Positions 10,624 to 23,381 of a stretch of 64,000 nucleotides of DNA are shown here, in pieces. The notes under the pieces were generated by a model that was not told the origin of the DNA, did no database searches, and was given only the letters and a program-made list of their open reading frames with translations. The stretch comes from Cyathus striatus (Eukaryota > Basidiomycota > Agaricomycetes > Agaricales > Nidulariaceae), in the NCBI GenBank assembly GCA_025738555.1, contig JAOVFP010000014.1, forward strand, positions 2,728,001-2,792,000. The letters run 5' to 3'. Within the stretch, counting starts at the first letter, position 1. The number at the start of each line of letters is the position of its first letter. The translations under genes and the position numbers were made by a program.

Positions 10624-12844
10624 ATGACCTCTCAGGCTGAAACACAGGTTGATCAGTCTGTCAATTTAATGAAAATATATTCCTAATTATGATTTTCAGA
10701 CCATTAATAATACCACAAACCAAACAAAAGATGACACTCTTCCTCCACTTACGAACACTATGCCTTGCACATCACAAAATTTTGTGGGACGGGAGAAGTA
10801 TCTTGAGAAACTTTATGAATGCTTTTGTAATAACAATGCTATGGATAAATCTGAAAAACATGTGTTTCTTTTGTATGGAATAGGTGGCATTGGAAAGACA
10901 CAGATTTGTTTAAAATTTTGCAATCAAACAGCTGAATAGTAAGTCTTATTAATAATGTTCCTAATATTCTCATTAATGATTGAAAACAGTTTTTCTTATA
11001 TATTTTGGATTGATACAACATCTGAAGATACAGTAAGGCAAAGTCTCAAGGAAATTTATGCACAAATTGCAACTCCTAGTGTTCAAGCATATTCATTCTC
11101 TCCTGCTGTGGCTTTATACCAGATTTCTTCTCTCAAAAATGAATGGCTTTTAATTTTTGACAATGCTGATGACTCTCCTGAAATAGTTGAAAAGTTTATT
11201 CCACCTGGGAATGTTGGAAATATTCTTATAGCAAGCAGAAATCCTGCACTTAAAAGAGTTACTTCCCCTTCTAATTCAATGGAAGTAACTGAAATGCATG
11301 AAATAAGTGCTGTTGAACTCCTTTCAAAAACTTGTGGACTTCCACTGGAGAAGTATAGAAATAAAGCAGAAGAAATAGTTCATATGCTATATTGTCTACC
11401 ATTAGCTATTGATATGGCAGGTGCATACATTACTAGGATGAAATGTGATCTAGATGACTTTATCAAAATTTACAAAAATGATAACAAATTTCAAAGATTA
11501 AATAAACCAGCTCACAGAACATGGGAAATTTCAATTCAGAAGATATTGGAAATGTGTAACAATGTGCAAGATAGAGAGACAGCAGCTGTGGCACAATATG
11601 CTATGAATTTGCTCAATATATTTGCATTCATGCATTATGAAAATATATCACAAACAATATTTGAAAGATCTGTCAAGTATTACTCTCAAAATGTAGAGAC
11701 ATTTGCAAATGACAGTTTACCTACATACTTATCTACCATGAATAGTTCTATTCTTAATATGAATGAGAATGGAGATTGGAATAGTGGGTTGTTTAGTGAA
11801 AGTATTGGGTTGCTTCTGTCATTTTCATTAGTAAAGAAAACTACTAGCAAATCAACTTACAGCATGCATCAGTTGGTACAATTCTATTGTGAAAATACAT
11901 TATCATTTACAAAAAACAAGCTATGGCTATTTAACACTGCAGCAATAATTCTAAGCTCAGTTTCTCTAGAGGACACCACTGAAGAATATATATATCAGAG
12001 CTTAATTTTGCCTCATTTCCTTAAAAATCAAGCAAAATATAGCTACAGTTATCCCATAATATATTATGATGATATATTCAAAATCTCAGTAGTGATGTTA
12101 CAAAACTTGGGAAAATATGACATTGAACAGACATATAGAATAAGAATTATACAATCTAACTTGGAGGAGTTAGTGACAGTTAATGAAGACATATCTAATT
12201 GTCTAATCAAGCTGGAAGCCACATGCTTGAATGAAAATCCAAATATGAATTTAAAAGTCTTCAAGAAGATGAATGATGTAATGTCTATGGCACAAGAAAT
12301 TGCAAGATCATACTCATTTCAAGGAAAATGGACAGATGCAGAGCAGTTGGAGACTCAGGTACTGGGGATGAGAACCAGAATTCTAGGTCAAGAGCACCCT
12401 GATACACTTACAAGCATGGTAAATCTGGCAAGCATGTACTCTCACCAAAAGAAATGGATAGATGCAAAACAGCTGGAGATTCAGCTACTTGAGATGAGGA
12501 CCAGAGTTCTAGGTCAAGAGCACCCTGATACACTCACAAGTATGATTAACCTGGCAAGAACATACAGATATCAAAGGAAATGGACAGAAGCAGAGCAGTT
12601 GGAGATACAGGTACTGGAGATTAGAATCAGAATTCTGGGTCAAGAACATCCTGATGTACTCACAAGTATGGCTAACCTGGCAAGTGTGTACAGCTACCAA
12701 GGGAAATGGACAGAAGCAGAGGAGTTGGAGACCCAGGTGCTGGAAATGAGGTCCAGAATGCTAGGTGAAGCACACCCTGATACACTTAGAAGCTTTGCAA
12801 ACCTGGCTATAACATCTCAACTCAATGAGAACCAATATGCATAG
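10624..12844 (+). CDS. NB-ARC STAND protein with C-terminal TPR repeats
   Basis: Exons 10624-10647, 10700-10938 and 10990-12844 give 705 residues without a stop. Introns are 52 bases (donor GTTGAT, the weakest signal) and 51 bases (GTAAGT...ACAG). Visible parts: VGRE at 37-40; P-loop GIGGIGKT at 68-75; FSYIFWID after the second intron; Walker B-type WLLIFDNADD at 140-149; the NB-ARC helical motif YCLPLAIDMAG; a helical middle; and four 42-residue TPRs (about 526-695) with LGQEHPDTL signatures. Known for the family: ATP-dependent signalling NTPase, with repeats reading a ligand or non-self cue in the cytoplasm. There is no recognisable N-terminal effector domain, which many relatives have, so it may act through a partner. 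A degenerate TPR remnant follows the stop (12845-12900). Its closest relative in this window is the pseudogene at 53574-55640. Confidence 0.85.
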
Positions 12845-14226
12845 CAACTGAATATACAGACATGTACTAGAACTCTAGGTGAACAGCAGGCTAATACTAT
12901 CACAATCATTCATTCATGGTATGGGAATCATTTCAGTCTGGAAAATGGCTACAAACTTATTGCAATGTATTTGTGTTGCACTAGGGGTTTTTTACTGTTC
13001 ATAGTCAAATATATCTCACATATTACATTATACATATATCTAGCAGAATGGTGAATGTCAACTTTTGTTTCAACTTTCATACAGTCAAATATGCCCCAAA
13101 CAGTAAGTTTTAGTGTGAAGAATGTGTTTTATTTACACATGAAAGTTCCTGGTATTCATAAATACATTTTATATATATAAAAAACCCTGTGTTTAATGTC
13201 AGCTATGGTCTCATATATGTCTTGAAAATGTAATGTTTACCTGGTAGTTAATGTAAAGTAATGAAAGGACCCATAGTGTAAAGATAATTGATTCAAGCAA
13301 GCACATCACAGTAATAATTGATATTCCAACCTTAGGTGTGCTCAACTTGGTAGGTTTGGTCATCAGTCCTGCTGCTTTTCTAGCTGTATTTCTTATTACA
13401 ATGACTTCCTTATGCCTCTCTATTATACATTGTTTACTATATCCTTAATAAGTGTACTATGAGGTACTATTATTGACAATGTGGGTCTCAGCTCCAACTC
13501 TGACATTCTCAGCAAGGGTTTCCTCAGAGTATTCTCTTTGAATCCCCATTTGCTAGGTGTTTCTGTATTTTTACTTTTTACTGAATATTAACTTTGGATC
13601 CCCCCCTTGCTAGTTTCTTGTGTGAAATTCACAAGCCACTTTAGGGTTATCCTTACAATTCTATAGTCACAGAGGTGTACTCATTCCTAACTAACATGCA
13701 AATATTGAGGACATTATGCTCATTACATGTGAATTCCACTCAGGCCAAATGTTGGCTATGAGTGTTTAAGTGAAAAATGTGGGATTTCTGATTTAAACTT
13801 GGAGGGTTAGAGCTTTGATACAGAAATACACTCAGAAAATTTGAAAAGGTTCAAACCTTTTAGACGCACAAACTCAGGAATGCATATCTAAGGTCTTATA
13901 AAATTGAACTCTGAAGTACATGATGTATTTACTGTGTTTATATAGGTGTTTACAAGGAGAAATGAGTCTAAGAATGTCAGCAGGAGTCATAGAGAGATGT
14001 ATGTAAGTGTTTTTGTAATTGTAGAGTCATAAGGGAAAAGGTATGAATATGGAAATTTGGAAGGGAAATAGTTGAGTAACCAAAGCATAGCAGTACTAGT
14101 GAAAGTATGGTGCCACTGAGTCTATGCAGAGGAAAGATAAGGGAGTGAAACTAGGAACCAATGAGATAGGAGAGCAAGCATAGTAGTCACTGACTAACAG
14201 ATTTTAACTCCATGGTACATAGATGG
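12845..14226. other. AT-rich intergenic region
   Basis: A decayed TPR unit lies at 12845-12900. Beyond that I see no gene, terminal repeat or tandem repeat. Confidence 0.55.
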
Positions 14227-16697
14227 TTAATGCAATGTCAAGACCCTACAGGTTAGGTGCCTTGTTTTTATTAATCTTTTAAAAAATGTGATTAAACATC
14301 TGTGAATGGATAATGAGAGATATGTTATTACCAAAGTTTTAATGAAGGATATTAATGTTTCTGACTCTCTTGTGAATGAGCTATGCAATATGGTAGTGGT
14401 TAGTTTTTCTTCTTTTGATAGTTCTGCTAATTTAATTAGACAAATGTGTAGTCTTTGAAATTGAGTCTGCAGGAATTCTGTTAAAGTATTTGTGATATTT
14501 GTTCTTTGAAGTAAATAGTGGAGTACAACAGGATGCCATAAAATATCCTGATCAACCTCTGGTAGTAGTGGCATATACCCACAATGTCCGTGTTCATGTT
14601 TTATTTCATCTAGTAGCATGTTTTCCCCCCATTTCCACACATTTAGAAATAAATAATAACAAGTTTCTGAACTAAGAAAATAATCCTTTCCATGAAATGG
14701 ACTTTCCAGCATCAAAGCTTGCCATAAAATATGTAGTTGGAAGATGACACTCTTGTTTGTCAGCTGAACCATTCCCACTTTTTCATTGCGCTTTGTTACA
14801 ATACTGGTTATGCATGTAAGATATGTTTTCCATGGGCCATCTCTCATAAATTTACTCTTAAGATCTGAAAATGCATGTTCATTTACCATTGCTTGTACAA
14901 GTTTGTAAATATCTTCTATTGCTGTGTACTTTGGAGGCAATATAAAGTTCTGGCCCCCAAAAAAAGTTAATTAGTGAATCATGCTATAGTATGGAAGTGT
15001 CAGCTTACTGAAACAGGGTGGACATCAAAATTCAAGAAGAATATGGGCTCTATAACAGGTGCAAGCCAGAGTTCTGAAGAAGCTAGATATTCTGTTAACG
15101 CCCCCAATAGTTTTTGAGGGTTACTATTGCGAAAATTATGCAGTATGTCATCTTGAAATTCAGATTTTTCCAAGTACTGAAAATAGTTTGTGGATGCATA
15201 CCACAGTGCATTAGATGTTTTGCCACTCTGATATCCTTTACAAATCCAGGAAAAGCAACACTCTGCAAGTCTGGCATTGGCATTCTTCTCATTGATAAAG
15301 AATTCACCTGATCTTGTTGAATCTATTAGATAATCATGGAAGGATGCATGATAGAACTTCACAGTTTCCTGACTTCCAGGTTCAGGAACATGAATGATAG
15401 AGTGAAGGTCTGATACCACCAGCTCTATATCTTCCATACATAGAAATTCTCCTATTGCAGACATTGACTTGACAGGAGGAGGAACACCAAGATACTCCTG
15501 ACCAACTAACAAAATGTCAAGCACAGGCCTTACAAGTTCATAGTCTTGGTTACAGTGTGACAATATATGCATGTATAACATATCAAGTTGAGTATAAGGT
15601 GATTGATTACGCTTAGATGAAGTGGAGGCAATATCAACAACAGTTTTAAGACTTTCTTTCGGATTTTTACGGTCATTTTTTACGAATTTCATTACAGTGG
15701 AGGCATATATAAATTGCCCGGATGATTTCAAGACAATGTTCTTCACATCACTCGAAAGTGGCCATTTAGAATCCTTGCTTAACATGGAAGACATAGTATG
15801 TTCATGCTTGATAATATTGAATTCACTTTCTATGTACAGTTTGATGTCTTTATCTGGATTATACTTTTTATCAAGCACTAGTGTAAAACTTAATTTCCTG
15901 AGTGCTTGGGATTTGAATGCTTTCCTGATTTCCAATTCAGGTCTGCTGACCACAAAAAAACGAAGTGGTAAACGGCGAAGTGACATTTTCTGTGCAATGG
16001 CATCTATAATTGATACCTGTACTTCTTGATCATAGCATTCATCAAGGCCATCAATAATAATCAAATGTGCCATGGGAAACTTCTGTGAAACATCTAATTT
16101 GGTTGAAGGTTTTAAAAGAGGTTGCTCAATAAGCATTTGCATCTGTTCTTTAATTGAGTACTCAAATGTTGCAGGATCTTCTTCAAGAGTTTTTGTGATT
16201 GAATACCTCGTCTCTGGAATTGAAATAGCCATTTGGTAGGCTATTGTTGGCACGAGAAGGTTACCATCATTTCTTCCAGGGGTAGTAGATGTACGAGAAA
16301 AGAAGAAACTAGCAACGAGAATGTTCTCCTCGGAAGATTTTTCGGCAACTGTCCGTGCAATTGAGGATTTCCCTGCTCCTGCTGGTCCACGCATCCACAA
16401 GATCGGTTTATCCCAGTTATCGGAGCGAGCCCAGCTCATAATATCATTTACTACCGCAATTCGGGTTTCCGGATGGCACTTTGGGGCATCATACGGCTCT
16501 GCTGATTTGTGACTTGCCCTAATGCAAGCATGGTCTTTTAGTAGAGTGAAACCTACAATACGATCGATTGAGGATTCGTTGGCGGATGAATACCATTGTT
16601 ACCCACCGTAACCTCTCACTTCTCTCACTTCTACACTGTTATCGATTTGGGTAAGATTGGTGATTGCGAAGTTACTTGCATTGGCGAAGGACTCCAT
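14227..16697 (-). CDS. NACHT-domain STAND protein
   Basis: Proposed exons are 16697-16607, 16552-15009 and 14949-14227, 785 residues. The first intron is 54 bases (GTGGGT...GTAG, in frame) and removes a TAA; if it is not spliced, that TAA is a nonsense mutation in otherwise continuous frame. The second is 59 bases (GTAAGC...CCAG). Order of parts: a short polar N-terminus; YDAPKCHPETR, the usual lead-in to basidiomycete NACHT domains; P-loop GPAGAGKS at 86-93; FFFSR; Walker B LIIIDGLDEC at 194-203; FFVVSRPELEIRK; and the helical segment LDMLYMHILSHC with FYHASFHDYLID. The C-terminal 240 residues are helical and I see neither WD40 nor ankyrin repeats. Family role: a cytoplasmic NTPase switch in non-self recognition or cell death. 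It is intact, unlike the NACHT copy at 1883-4480. Confidence 0.8.
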
Positions 16698-16782
16698 AGT
16701 ACTCGACGTGAACAACTGAGCAGTGTCTATAATGTTGAGTGATGAGGATGATTATCTGAGAACATCAAATGAAGCATGTAGG

Positions 16783-16790
16783 TATTTATA
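16783..16790 (-). promoter_or_regulatory. TATA box of the NACHT gene
   Basis: TATAAATA on the minus strand, about 90 bases upstream of the ATG at 16697, in the right orientation for that gene. Confidence 0.5.
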
Positions 16791-17531
16791 CTTACATTCT
16801 GTGGAACGCATGCATCACAGAACTCGTGATTTTCGTCCCCGTGTCACGTCTGTCAGTTTTTCACTTGCTCATAACTTGCTCTATTCGATACCTATAATTG
16901 TTATCGATCTTGTCATGGGATAACGAAGATCGTGCAGAGTATATTGGTACCGCGTTTCATCGGCTTTTGGACAGTTATTATTGGATTAGGGTGGGTCAGA
17001 CGATTGGAGGCGCATTGTTGTGATTTTCCTATCATAATTATAACGTCGATCGAATGCTAAAAGAGGTTTACTGCCAGGAAATAGTTCAACGACAGTCAAC
17101 GAAAAATTTGAGCCTTATTATAAACCCGTGGACTTGGAACTAACTGTACGACTACTCGAGATGGCTACATTTTGATAACGTTACTGATTCCAATTTCCAC
17201 CGGTACTTAAATATAAGTAGAGATTTCTACGGACGAATGTAAATTATTGATTTCTTCGACAACTGACAAAGGGAATGCCTAACAGACAACCAGCAGCGAC
17301 CAAGTCCCCTTGCTCTCCCCCACCTGGGACATCACGTGACTTCCGGCACGGGCAATATCACTACCCGGGAGACATCTTGTCGCGGGTATGTGCATTGTTG
17401 GCAGCGGCAAGCGACGGCAAAAGTACAAACCAATTAGATAGAACCAAAGTTGTTGATAAAGTAATAATGAAGCATTCAGTAATTCAACGATCTCTCCTGC
17501 TAAAAATCGAGAGCATATATTTTGGAAACAA

Positions 17532-17810
17532 TCATCTGCATCCATAAATAGCTGAATGGATTTTAATATCTCGGGTAAGTTCTAAAAGCATTGTAGGTTT
17601 ATTAATTCTTACACTATTTTCGATATCATCTTCATTCCAATCCATATTACTTAATTCTGCTTCAATCTCTACAGTTTGAGGTGTATTCACGCCCATACTC
17701 TTTTCCGGCGTTATCGCGTCAGAATCCCTGCGCCGTTTTTCTCCAGCTACGCATGTGGTATCTTTATTTTTTGTGTCTGCGCGCTGATTTCTTTTGCATC
17801 TTCCTGACAT
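17532..17810 (-). CDS. Short basic ORF inside the Mutator-like element
   Basis: 92 codons from ATG, with a basic N-terminus (RCKRNQRADTKNK, GEKRRRDSD) that could be a nuclear-localisation signal, then an acidic stretch. No family recognised. A GTGTAAGA...TTTTAG intron late in the frame is possible and would change the C-terminus. It may be a captured exon rather than a gene. Confidence 0.3.
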   Translation of the reverse strand: MSGRCKRNQRADTKNKDTTCVAGEKRRRDSDAITPEKSMGVNTPQTVEIEAELSNMDWNEDDIENSVRINKPTMLLELTRDIKIHSAIYGCR

Positions 17811-17920
17811 ATGAGTAATGCTATTTTATATTGTGCCGATGCGAACGCGAGCTCGGTGCGACGGCCTCGGCCTCGGTGCACCGGCACCTGAGATGTAAAT
17901 ATTAAAATAAAAAATCAAAC

Positions 17921-17997
17921 ATCGAGAATCGAACACGCGACCTCAATTAGCACTGGGACAAGATCACGGGTTGTATTCCAGTACACTATAGCGTTGT
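17921..17997 (-). tRNA. tRNA-like relic with A and B boxes
   Basis: On the minus strand, TAGTGTACTGG resembles an A box and TGTTCGATTCTC a B box, about 45 bases apart as in a tRNA. The T stem and anticodon stem do not pair properly, so this is a degenerate tRNA or SINE head rather than a working gene. Confidence 0.3.
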
Positions 17998-18129
17998 ATG
18001 AAATGTAAAGTACAACCGGTTTATGTTTGTCTATACATTGGCGCGGGAATATATTTCTCAATTTGGAATACCACGTGATGTCCCAGGTGGGGGAGACGAA
18101 CGACAGTCAGCAGCGACCCATGACAGAAA

Positions 18130-21100
18130 TGAAATGGAAGCGAGCTGTACGCGTAAGCGACTAAGCGCTTGACGCTTCTGAAGTTTCCATTCCCGGTTTC
18201 TCACGCGTTTGCCATCTGTAGGGCTCAGATTCTACTCGTCGTCGTCAACATCGAACCTTTCCCCACCCAACTTCCAGCTGCAGAATAAAGTGGCACCTTA
18301 TTTGCATTCACCTGCTGCAGGCCATGCTCAAGATACATACTTCTTCCTATCTTCTCGTCGATGATCTCTTTGAACACACCGTTGACACTCCGACCTTTCT
18401 AGTTTCTACTACTAGCACTAGTATCAAAAACCACATAGCATTAAGCGACGAAAAGGCGACGCCCGTATCTTCTACCATCCCAGCTAACACGCTCATAAAC
18501 ATGGTGGATACCCGCTGTGGACTGGCCCATTGAAGAGTGCTATCGGTCGATCCCCTCGAGAAGGCCATGATTGCTGACTTTATGGTGAAGCGCTGGGTAA
18601 AGGCTCCTCTCTATGTACTATCTTTTCAGCGTCAGCTTACACTCGACCCCTACCACAGCTTCCGTATCGATGGTGCTTCTTCGAGGCTCCAGCCTCTCTG
18701 CCTACAAGAAGCCACCAGCGGCATTATCTCTACCATCGCAGATGCTATCAATGCTATCACAATACCACTCCAAGAACCTCTATCGCCAAGATTCTTGCCT
18801 CCGCAATAGAGGGCATTTGGGGGATTGGCGAGGGTGGGGTAGGACGCTGATGGTGGGGTGACGTAGTCCGGAGGAACGATGGTGCTCGATGCGGGTGGTA
18901 GCATTTGTAGACGATCAGGTCATGCTGCGAGGAGAGGTTATCGATGACGACGTATGGACTGTCGAGGTCGTCATGGTCCTTCATACACATATGACGTGGC
19001 GAAGCGTACGCCGACCCTCTTACTTCCATCCGATGATGAGGTAGCGTGGGCCTACAGCGCAAAGGTTCGTACTCTCATTCGCATATAAACATCGACTAAC
19101 GCTAACACATGGTCTACATGTACAACTATCATATCACTGACACTATCCTGAAAACTTCCCTCTCATCGTCCTCCTGACACCTGTATCTCATCGGCCACTA
19201 CGACTGACGTCGCCTTCAAGAAGCCTTCAGCGATATCATCTATAACATCGCAGATCATATTATGAAGCTACTCCAAGAACCTCTCTCATCGACTGCCTTG
19301 CCCCCGCAATAGAGAGCATTCGGGGATTGGCGAAGGGTGTGGTGGGGCGCTGAGGGTGGGGTGACGTAGTCCACAAGAACGATGGTACTCGATGGAGATG
19401 GAGGTTTTAGAAGACAGTCGAGGCATACTGCCAGGAGAGGACATCGATGAAGACGCGTGGACAGTCGAGGACGTTATTGCCTTTTACGCAGGTGTGACGT
19501 GGCGAAGCGTAGGAAGACTCTCGTACTTCTATCTGATGAAAGGGTAGCGTGGGCCTACACTGCAAAGTTCGTGCTCTTATTCTCGTATAAACACGAACCA
19601 TCGATAACACTTGGTATACAGCTGTCGCACCTCCGATATCATGTATCCGTCCCTCTCGTCATCCTCCCTACGACTCTATGCAAAGATGTCACCCGTCGTA
19701 CAAATGAGAGCTAACAAGAATGCTTGAAGCTACCGGAAACTCTAGAATACCTTTTACCAGATGCTTTCACCGTACACGAAACTTCAAGTTACCCGAGGAA
19801 CCTTGCCTTTTGATTGACTCGGGGAAGAGTGACGGATAAGGATGGTTGGTGGTGGGGCAGCATAGTCCAGACGGGCGACGTGCTCAATGGCAGATGCCAG
19901 CGGAAGACTTTTCGAAGCCTAGGGTTCGAGGACCTGTAGACTGTGACTATCGAGGGCAATATGGTCCTTACCATAGGCATGACGTGGCTAAGCGTATTGG
20001 CCATTCGTACTGGGGAGCAAGAGAGTAGGGAAGCATGCTAGAAGGTTTAGGTGCATAGGTTCGTGCTTTTATTATCGTATAGGTGGTGAGCTTATAATCA
20101 CGTTTGGATAGGTACACCTACAGCTACTTTCTATCCACACTCAGCACGCCGGATGAGCCCCCAAGCTATAAGAACTATACGTTCTCCCCTCATCGCCCTC
20201 GACCTTCTTCCTCAATGCACATATCTACAGCTATTATAATGCACCTGTCTCCTAATCCTTCGTCCTCTACTCTACCTACCTTCTCAACCAGACTTTACAT
20301 CCACTGTGATCATGACACGGTGCTCATCTACCCCACCTGTCCAGAGTTTGATGTGCTGCCAGCTCGTATATGGGTAACATACTTCAACTTTCAGAAGGAC
20401 GGAGAGGTGCCGTGTGCGGGAGATGGATATTGTGACTGTGGGGAGTGTTCCGCGCTAGAGGGGGTGAAATGGACGCGTGGAATGTTAGATACGATACTCC
20501 TAGTAGGGAGGAAAGGGCGATAAGGCTCCCACTGTCTTCAGTGAGCGAGGTCTTATCCAAATCAACTATCTGTCGCCTACTATGCTCAGGCGTCTGGCGT
20601 CCTGCCTTCCTTCCCTCTCATTTTCCCTTGTAACTCCTCAACTGTCATAATACTACTGCAAGCCCTCTCCCACCTCATGCGACACCTCGACTACTTATTT
20701 CTGTCGAGCGGCTCAAGAGGAAGGGGTGGTCCTCCACACCTGCCGCCTCGCGAACCATCTCTCGATACACACTGGCATCGCGGTGGTCATCGTAGTGTTG
20801 CTTATGGATTATCCCCTTCGAATCCTCAAGTACAACGCGTTACTGAAGGTTGCGCAGTGGGTCGATCCGTCGGTGGCGGAAGCAATCCATCTCTCCGAAA
20901 GTGTGCTGCTGGAGGACGTGGTGAAAAGACGAACGTGTTCACTATCTTAACAGCGGTCTTCGAATGTTCTTGTGTATCCTCCCGAGAGCCTTGTCATTGA
21001 CTGCGTTGCCTAGGGCCAATTCACTACCAGCTGCTCCCCCGCCTCCAGTGTCTCACGCTCTGAGTCTCGCCCTCAGCCAAAATGCTCCTCGACATAACAG

Positions 21101-23110
21101 GTTGGAAGTTGTTACCTGCGCGACCCAAGAGCCTAGTGATACTTTTGTTCCAGGGAAAATCACGATCAGGAGTATGTGATGTTTGAGGAGGATGTCGGGA
21201 TGATGAACACATACAGGACGAGACGAGCGCGGGGGACGAGATTATGAGGGTGAAGGAGGGCGTGATGTTTGATACGAACGGTGTTCCGATCCTAGCAACT
21301 GTCGTTCAGCGTTATCGCGTTCACCATCCCACCACCCTTCCCTCTCAGTGTCACTCGTTCGCGTGTTGTCAGCCGTTGCAGCAGTGCTACTCGACGACCT
21401 CATCCCTCAACCACGTCCCACTGCTCAAGAAAAAGGGGACATTTCTTATCTACCATCCCACCATTTTCCCCTTTCATTGCATACTCGTGTATGGGGGTCT
21501 CACCATACATTCCTGCAGCTAATCTTGCTCGTTACGCATTAGTATCCAAACAGTCATTGTAACGCTGCTCGAACTCGAAGGGTCTCCTCCCGGAAGATCG
21601 TTCGATGCTCGACGGAGTCCAGAGGTCGGAAGGAGTGAAGGAGTTGTTTGTCCTTGATGGGGCTTTGTAGTCAAGCATGAAGGAGAAGCCACTGGTACTG
21701 ACAGTACGCTATTGGAGGATGTCGCAGCGGGGGAAAATACGTGGGTTGAGGCGAAGTAGAAACTATAGCCCATGCCTCTTACCTCCGTCCTCCTGTCGTC
21801 CTACCTAGTTACGCCTTGGCGTATCGTCAGCCGTGCAAATCTACTCGAAGACATCATCTGACCTATGTCTGATCTTAACGCCGTATGTCCGCCGATGTCA
21901 TGAAGACAACGGGGAGATAAAATGAATGTGGGGGCTGAGAGGGTTGTGAGGGGTGGAGAATACGTGGGGGATAAGGGGGTTATGAGGGGTGGCGAACAAG
22001 TGGCCGATAATAAGGGCGGACATAGGGGACCTGGAAGACCTCATATGTTCCAGGGAGAATCGAGATGTAACGAGCAGAACGTGGGGGTAGGGGCTGTGAG
22101 CCTTGGGGGTGCGTGAGGCGTGTTGGGCACGGGATTCTATCCCTACGTCTCCTGGCACACACGGTGCTATCCCCACAATGTTCCTTCGCATGCCACTGTC
22201 TGTTCCGTCGTTGTCAGTCCGCCACTGTTTCGTCTCGTTGCCCGCTAGCAGCGTCACGAGCGCTTCTCGAGTACATCATCTACTTTACGCCAATGCTAAA
22301 CCACGTTCCGTTGAGGAGGCATCGTGTGCACTTGCTGGTGCTGAATCTTGTCAGTTGTCACAATCGAATATATCGATTGTTACATATTGCTCGCAGGTAT
22401 CCTTCTTGTGCTGCCATTGCCCCCCCGCCTAAGTACCTTCGTTACCCGCAGTTGTCCTTCGGCTATTCGTTGCATCGATGTGACTATCAGTCATAAAATA
22501 TCCGAAAAGTAGGACGTTTTGTCGGGGATGGGGGTTATAGAGCTCAGGAGGAAGAAGAGACCGTCTCTGTATCGGAATGAGTTGTAGGACAAAGCGGGAG
22601 ATAGGGTGGATGTGAAGACGAGATTATTGAAGTGAATGCATGGAGACTACGGGGGATGAGGAGAGTATAGAGGTGCAGGCAGAGAAAGGGACGCGTAGGT
22701 ATTTTAGACCGTACACGATACTGACCTTTCTCATCGTGATAGCTCGAAACTGAAAACGAATAGGAAGAGGAACCCGCAGAGAGTGGGGATCTAGCACTAG
22801 GGTGTGGGATAAGGCAGATGCCGTGGGATCGCGTTGTGCTTCTAATTAGGGTTGGAGATCGAGGAATACGCAGTGAAATGGGTGCCAGCACTTTATCTAT
22901 TTCGTGTCTGGGGGAAGAATATGGAGAATTTTTGCACGTTGTCCATTTCCTCGTTCTTTCCGCTCAGACTTCGCGAGTAACAGTAGATTTACAACGTCCA
23001 GAGCTCTTCCTTGGGTCTTATTACTCACTATTCTTAACCATGTAAGAATCCTCGACACTTGATCCTCCCCGTATGTGGATGTCCCTTGGAGACCATGCTT
23101 AGCCATCGTT
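18130..23110 (+). repeat. Dispersed repeat R, copy 2
   Basis: Shares modules with the other R copies: TTTCTCACGC near 18198; GGTGAAGCGCTGGGTAA near 18583 (also 47050); the CGAGAGCCTTGTCATTGACT region near 20985 (compare 7565 and 38460); and LLLEDV-like coding remnants. It is longer than the other copies because of the tandem block at 18807-20020. No frame over about 140 codons is free of stops and none shows splice or family signals. Confidence 0.6.
18807..20020 (+). repeat. Three diverged tandem units of about 500 bases
   Basis: Landmarks recur at about 18807, 19312 and 19800: GGGGATTGGCGA (first two units), GGGGTGACGTAGTCC (third unit diverged), GAGAGG(T/A)(T/C)ATCGATGA, then TGACGTGGC(G/T)AAGCGTA and GTAGCGTGGGCCTACA. 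The third unit is the most decayed. Inside repeat R copy 2. Confidence 0.65.
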
Positions 23111-23381
23111 AGCCGCACCTCCGCCATATTTCACCCGGATCCAAATCCTAGTTTATATCTATGTTGTAAACAATACATGCTGAAAATAAAGACGAAGTTT
23201 AATTTTTTCTGGATGTAGTACCCCCGAAACTTCCCTTCGAGAAACTGCGTCATTATACGGATCTTTCGGGTGTCTCTTTCGAATATTCCAAGTCGTTCTC
23301 AACTTCTTTGGTAATGTTTATATTAATGCGACGCAGAGGCATACTTCCGATGGTTTGAACTTGGCTATTTGTACTCTGCCT

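Larger units (their letters stand above)
17302..18107. mobile_element. Mutator-like non-autonomous TIR element
   Basis: An identical 11-base direct repeat, CAGCAGCGACC, flanks the block at 17291-17301 and 18108-18118. Just inside lie inverted repeats with a 25-base perfect core (17314-17338 and 18072-18096; CCCACCTGGGACATCACGTG is part of it) and decayed outer 11-12 bases. A 9-11-base duplication points to the Mutator superfamily. At 806 bases it cannot encode a full transposase. It contains the short ORF at 17532-17810 and a tRNA-like relic. Confidence 0.7.

Noticed and set aside
16723..16923. 66-codon frame divergent from the NACHT gene
   Set aside because: Overlaps the NACHT promoter region and TATA box; no family signal.
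20104..20523. 139-codon plus-strand frame
   Set aside because: Inside repeat R copy 2; no counterpart stays open in the other copies and no domain is seen.
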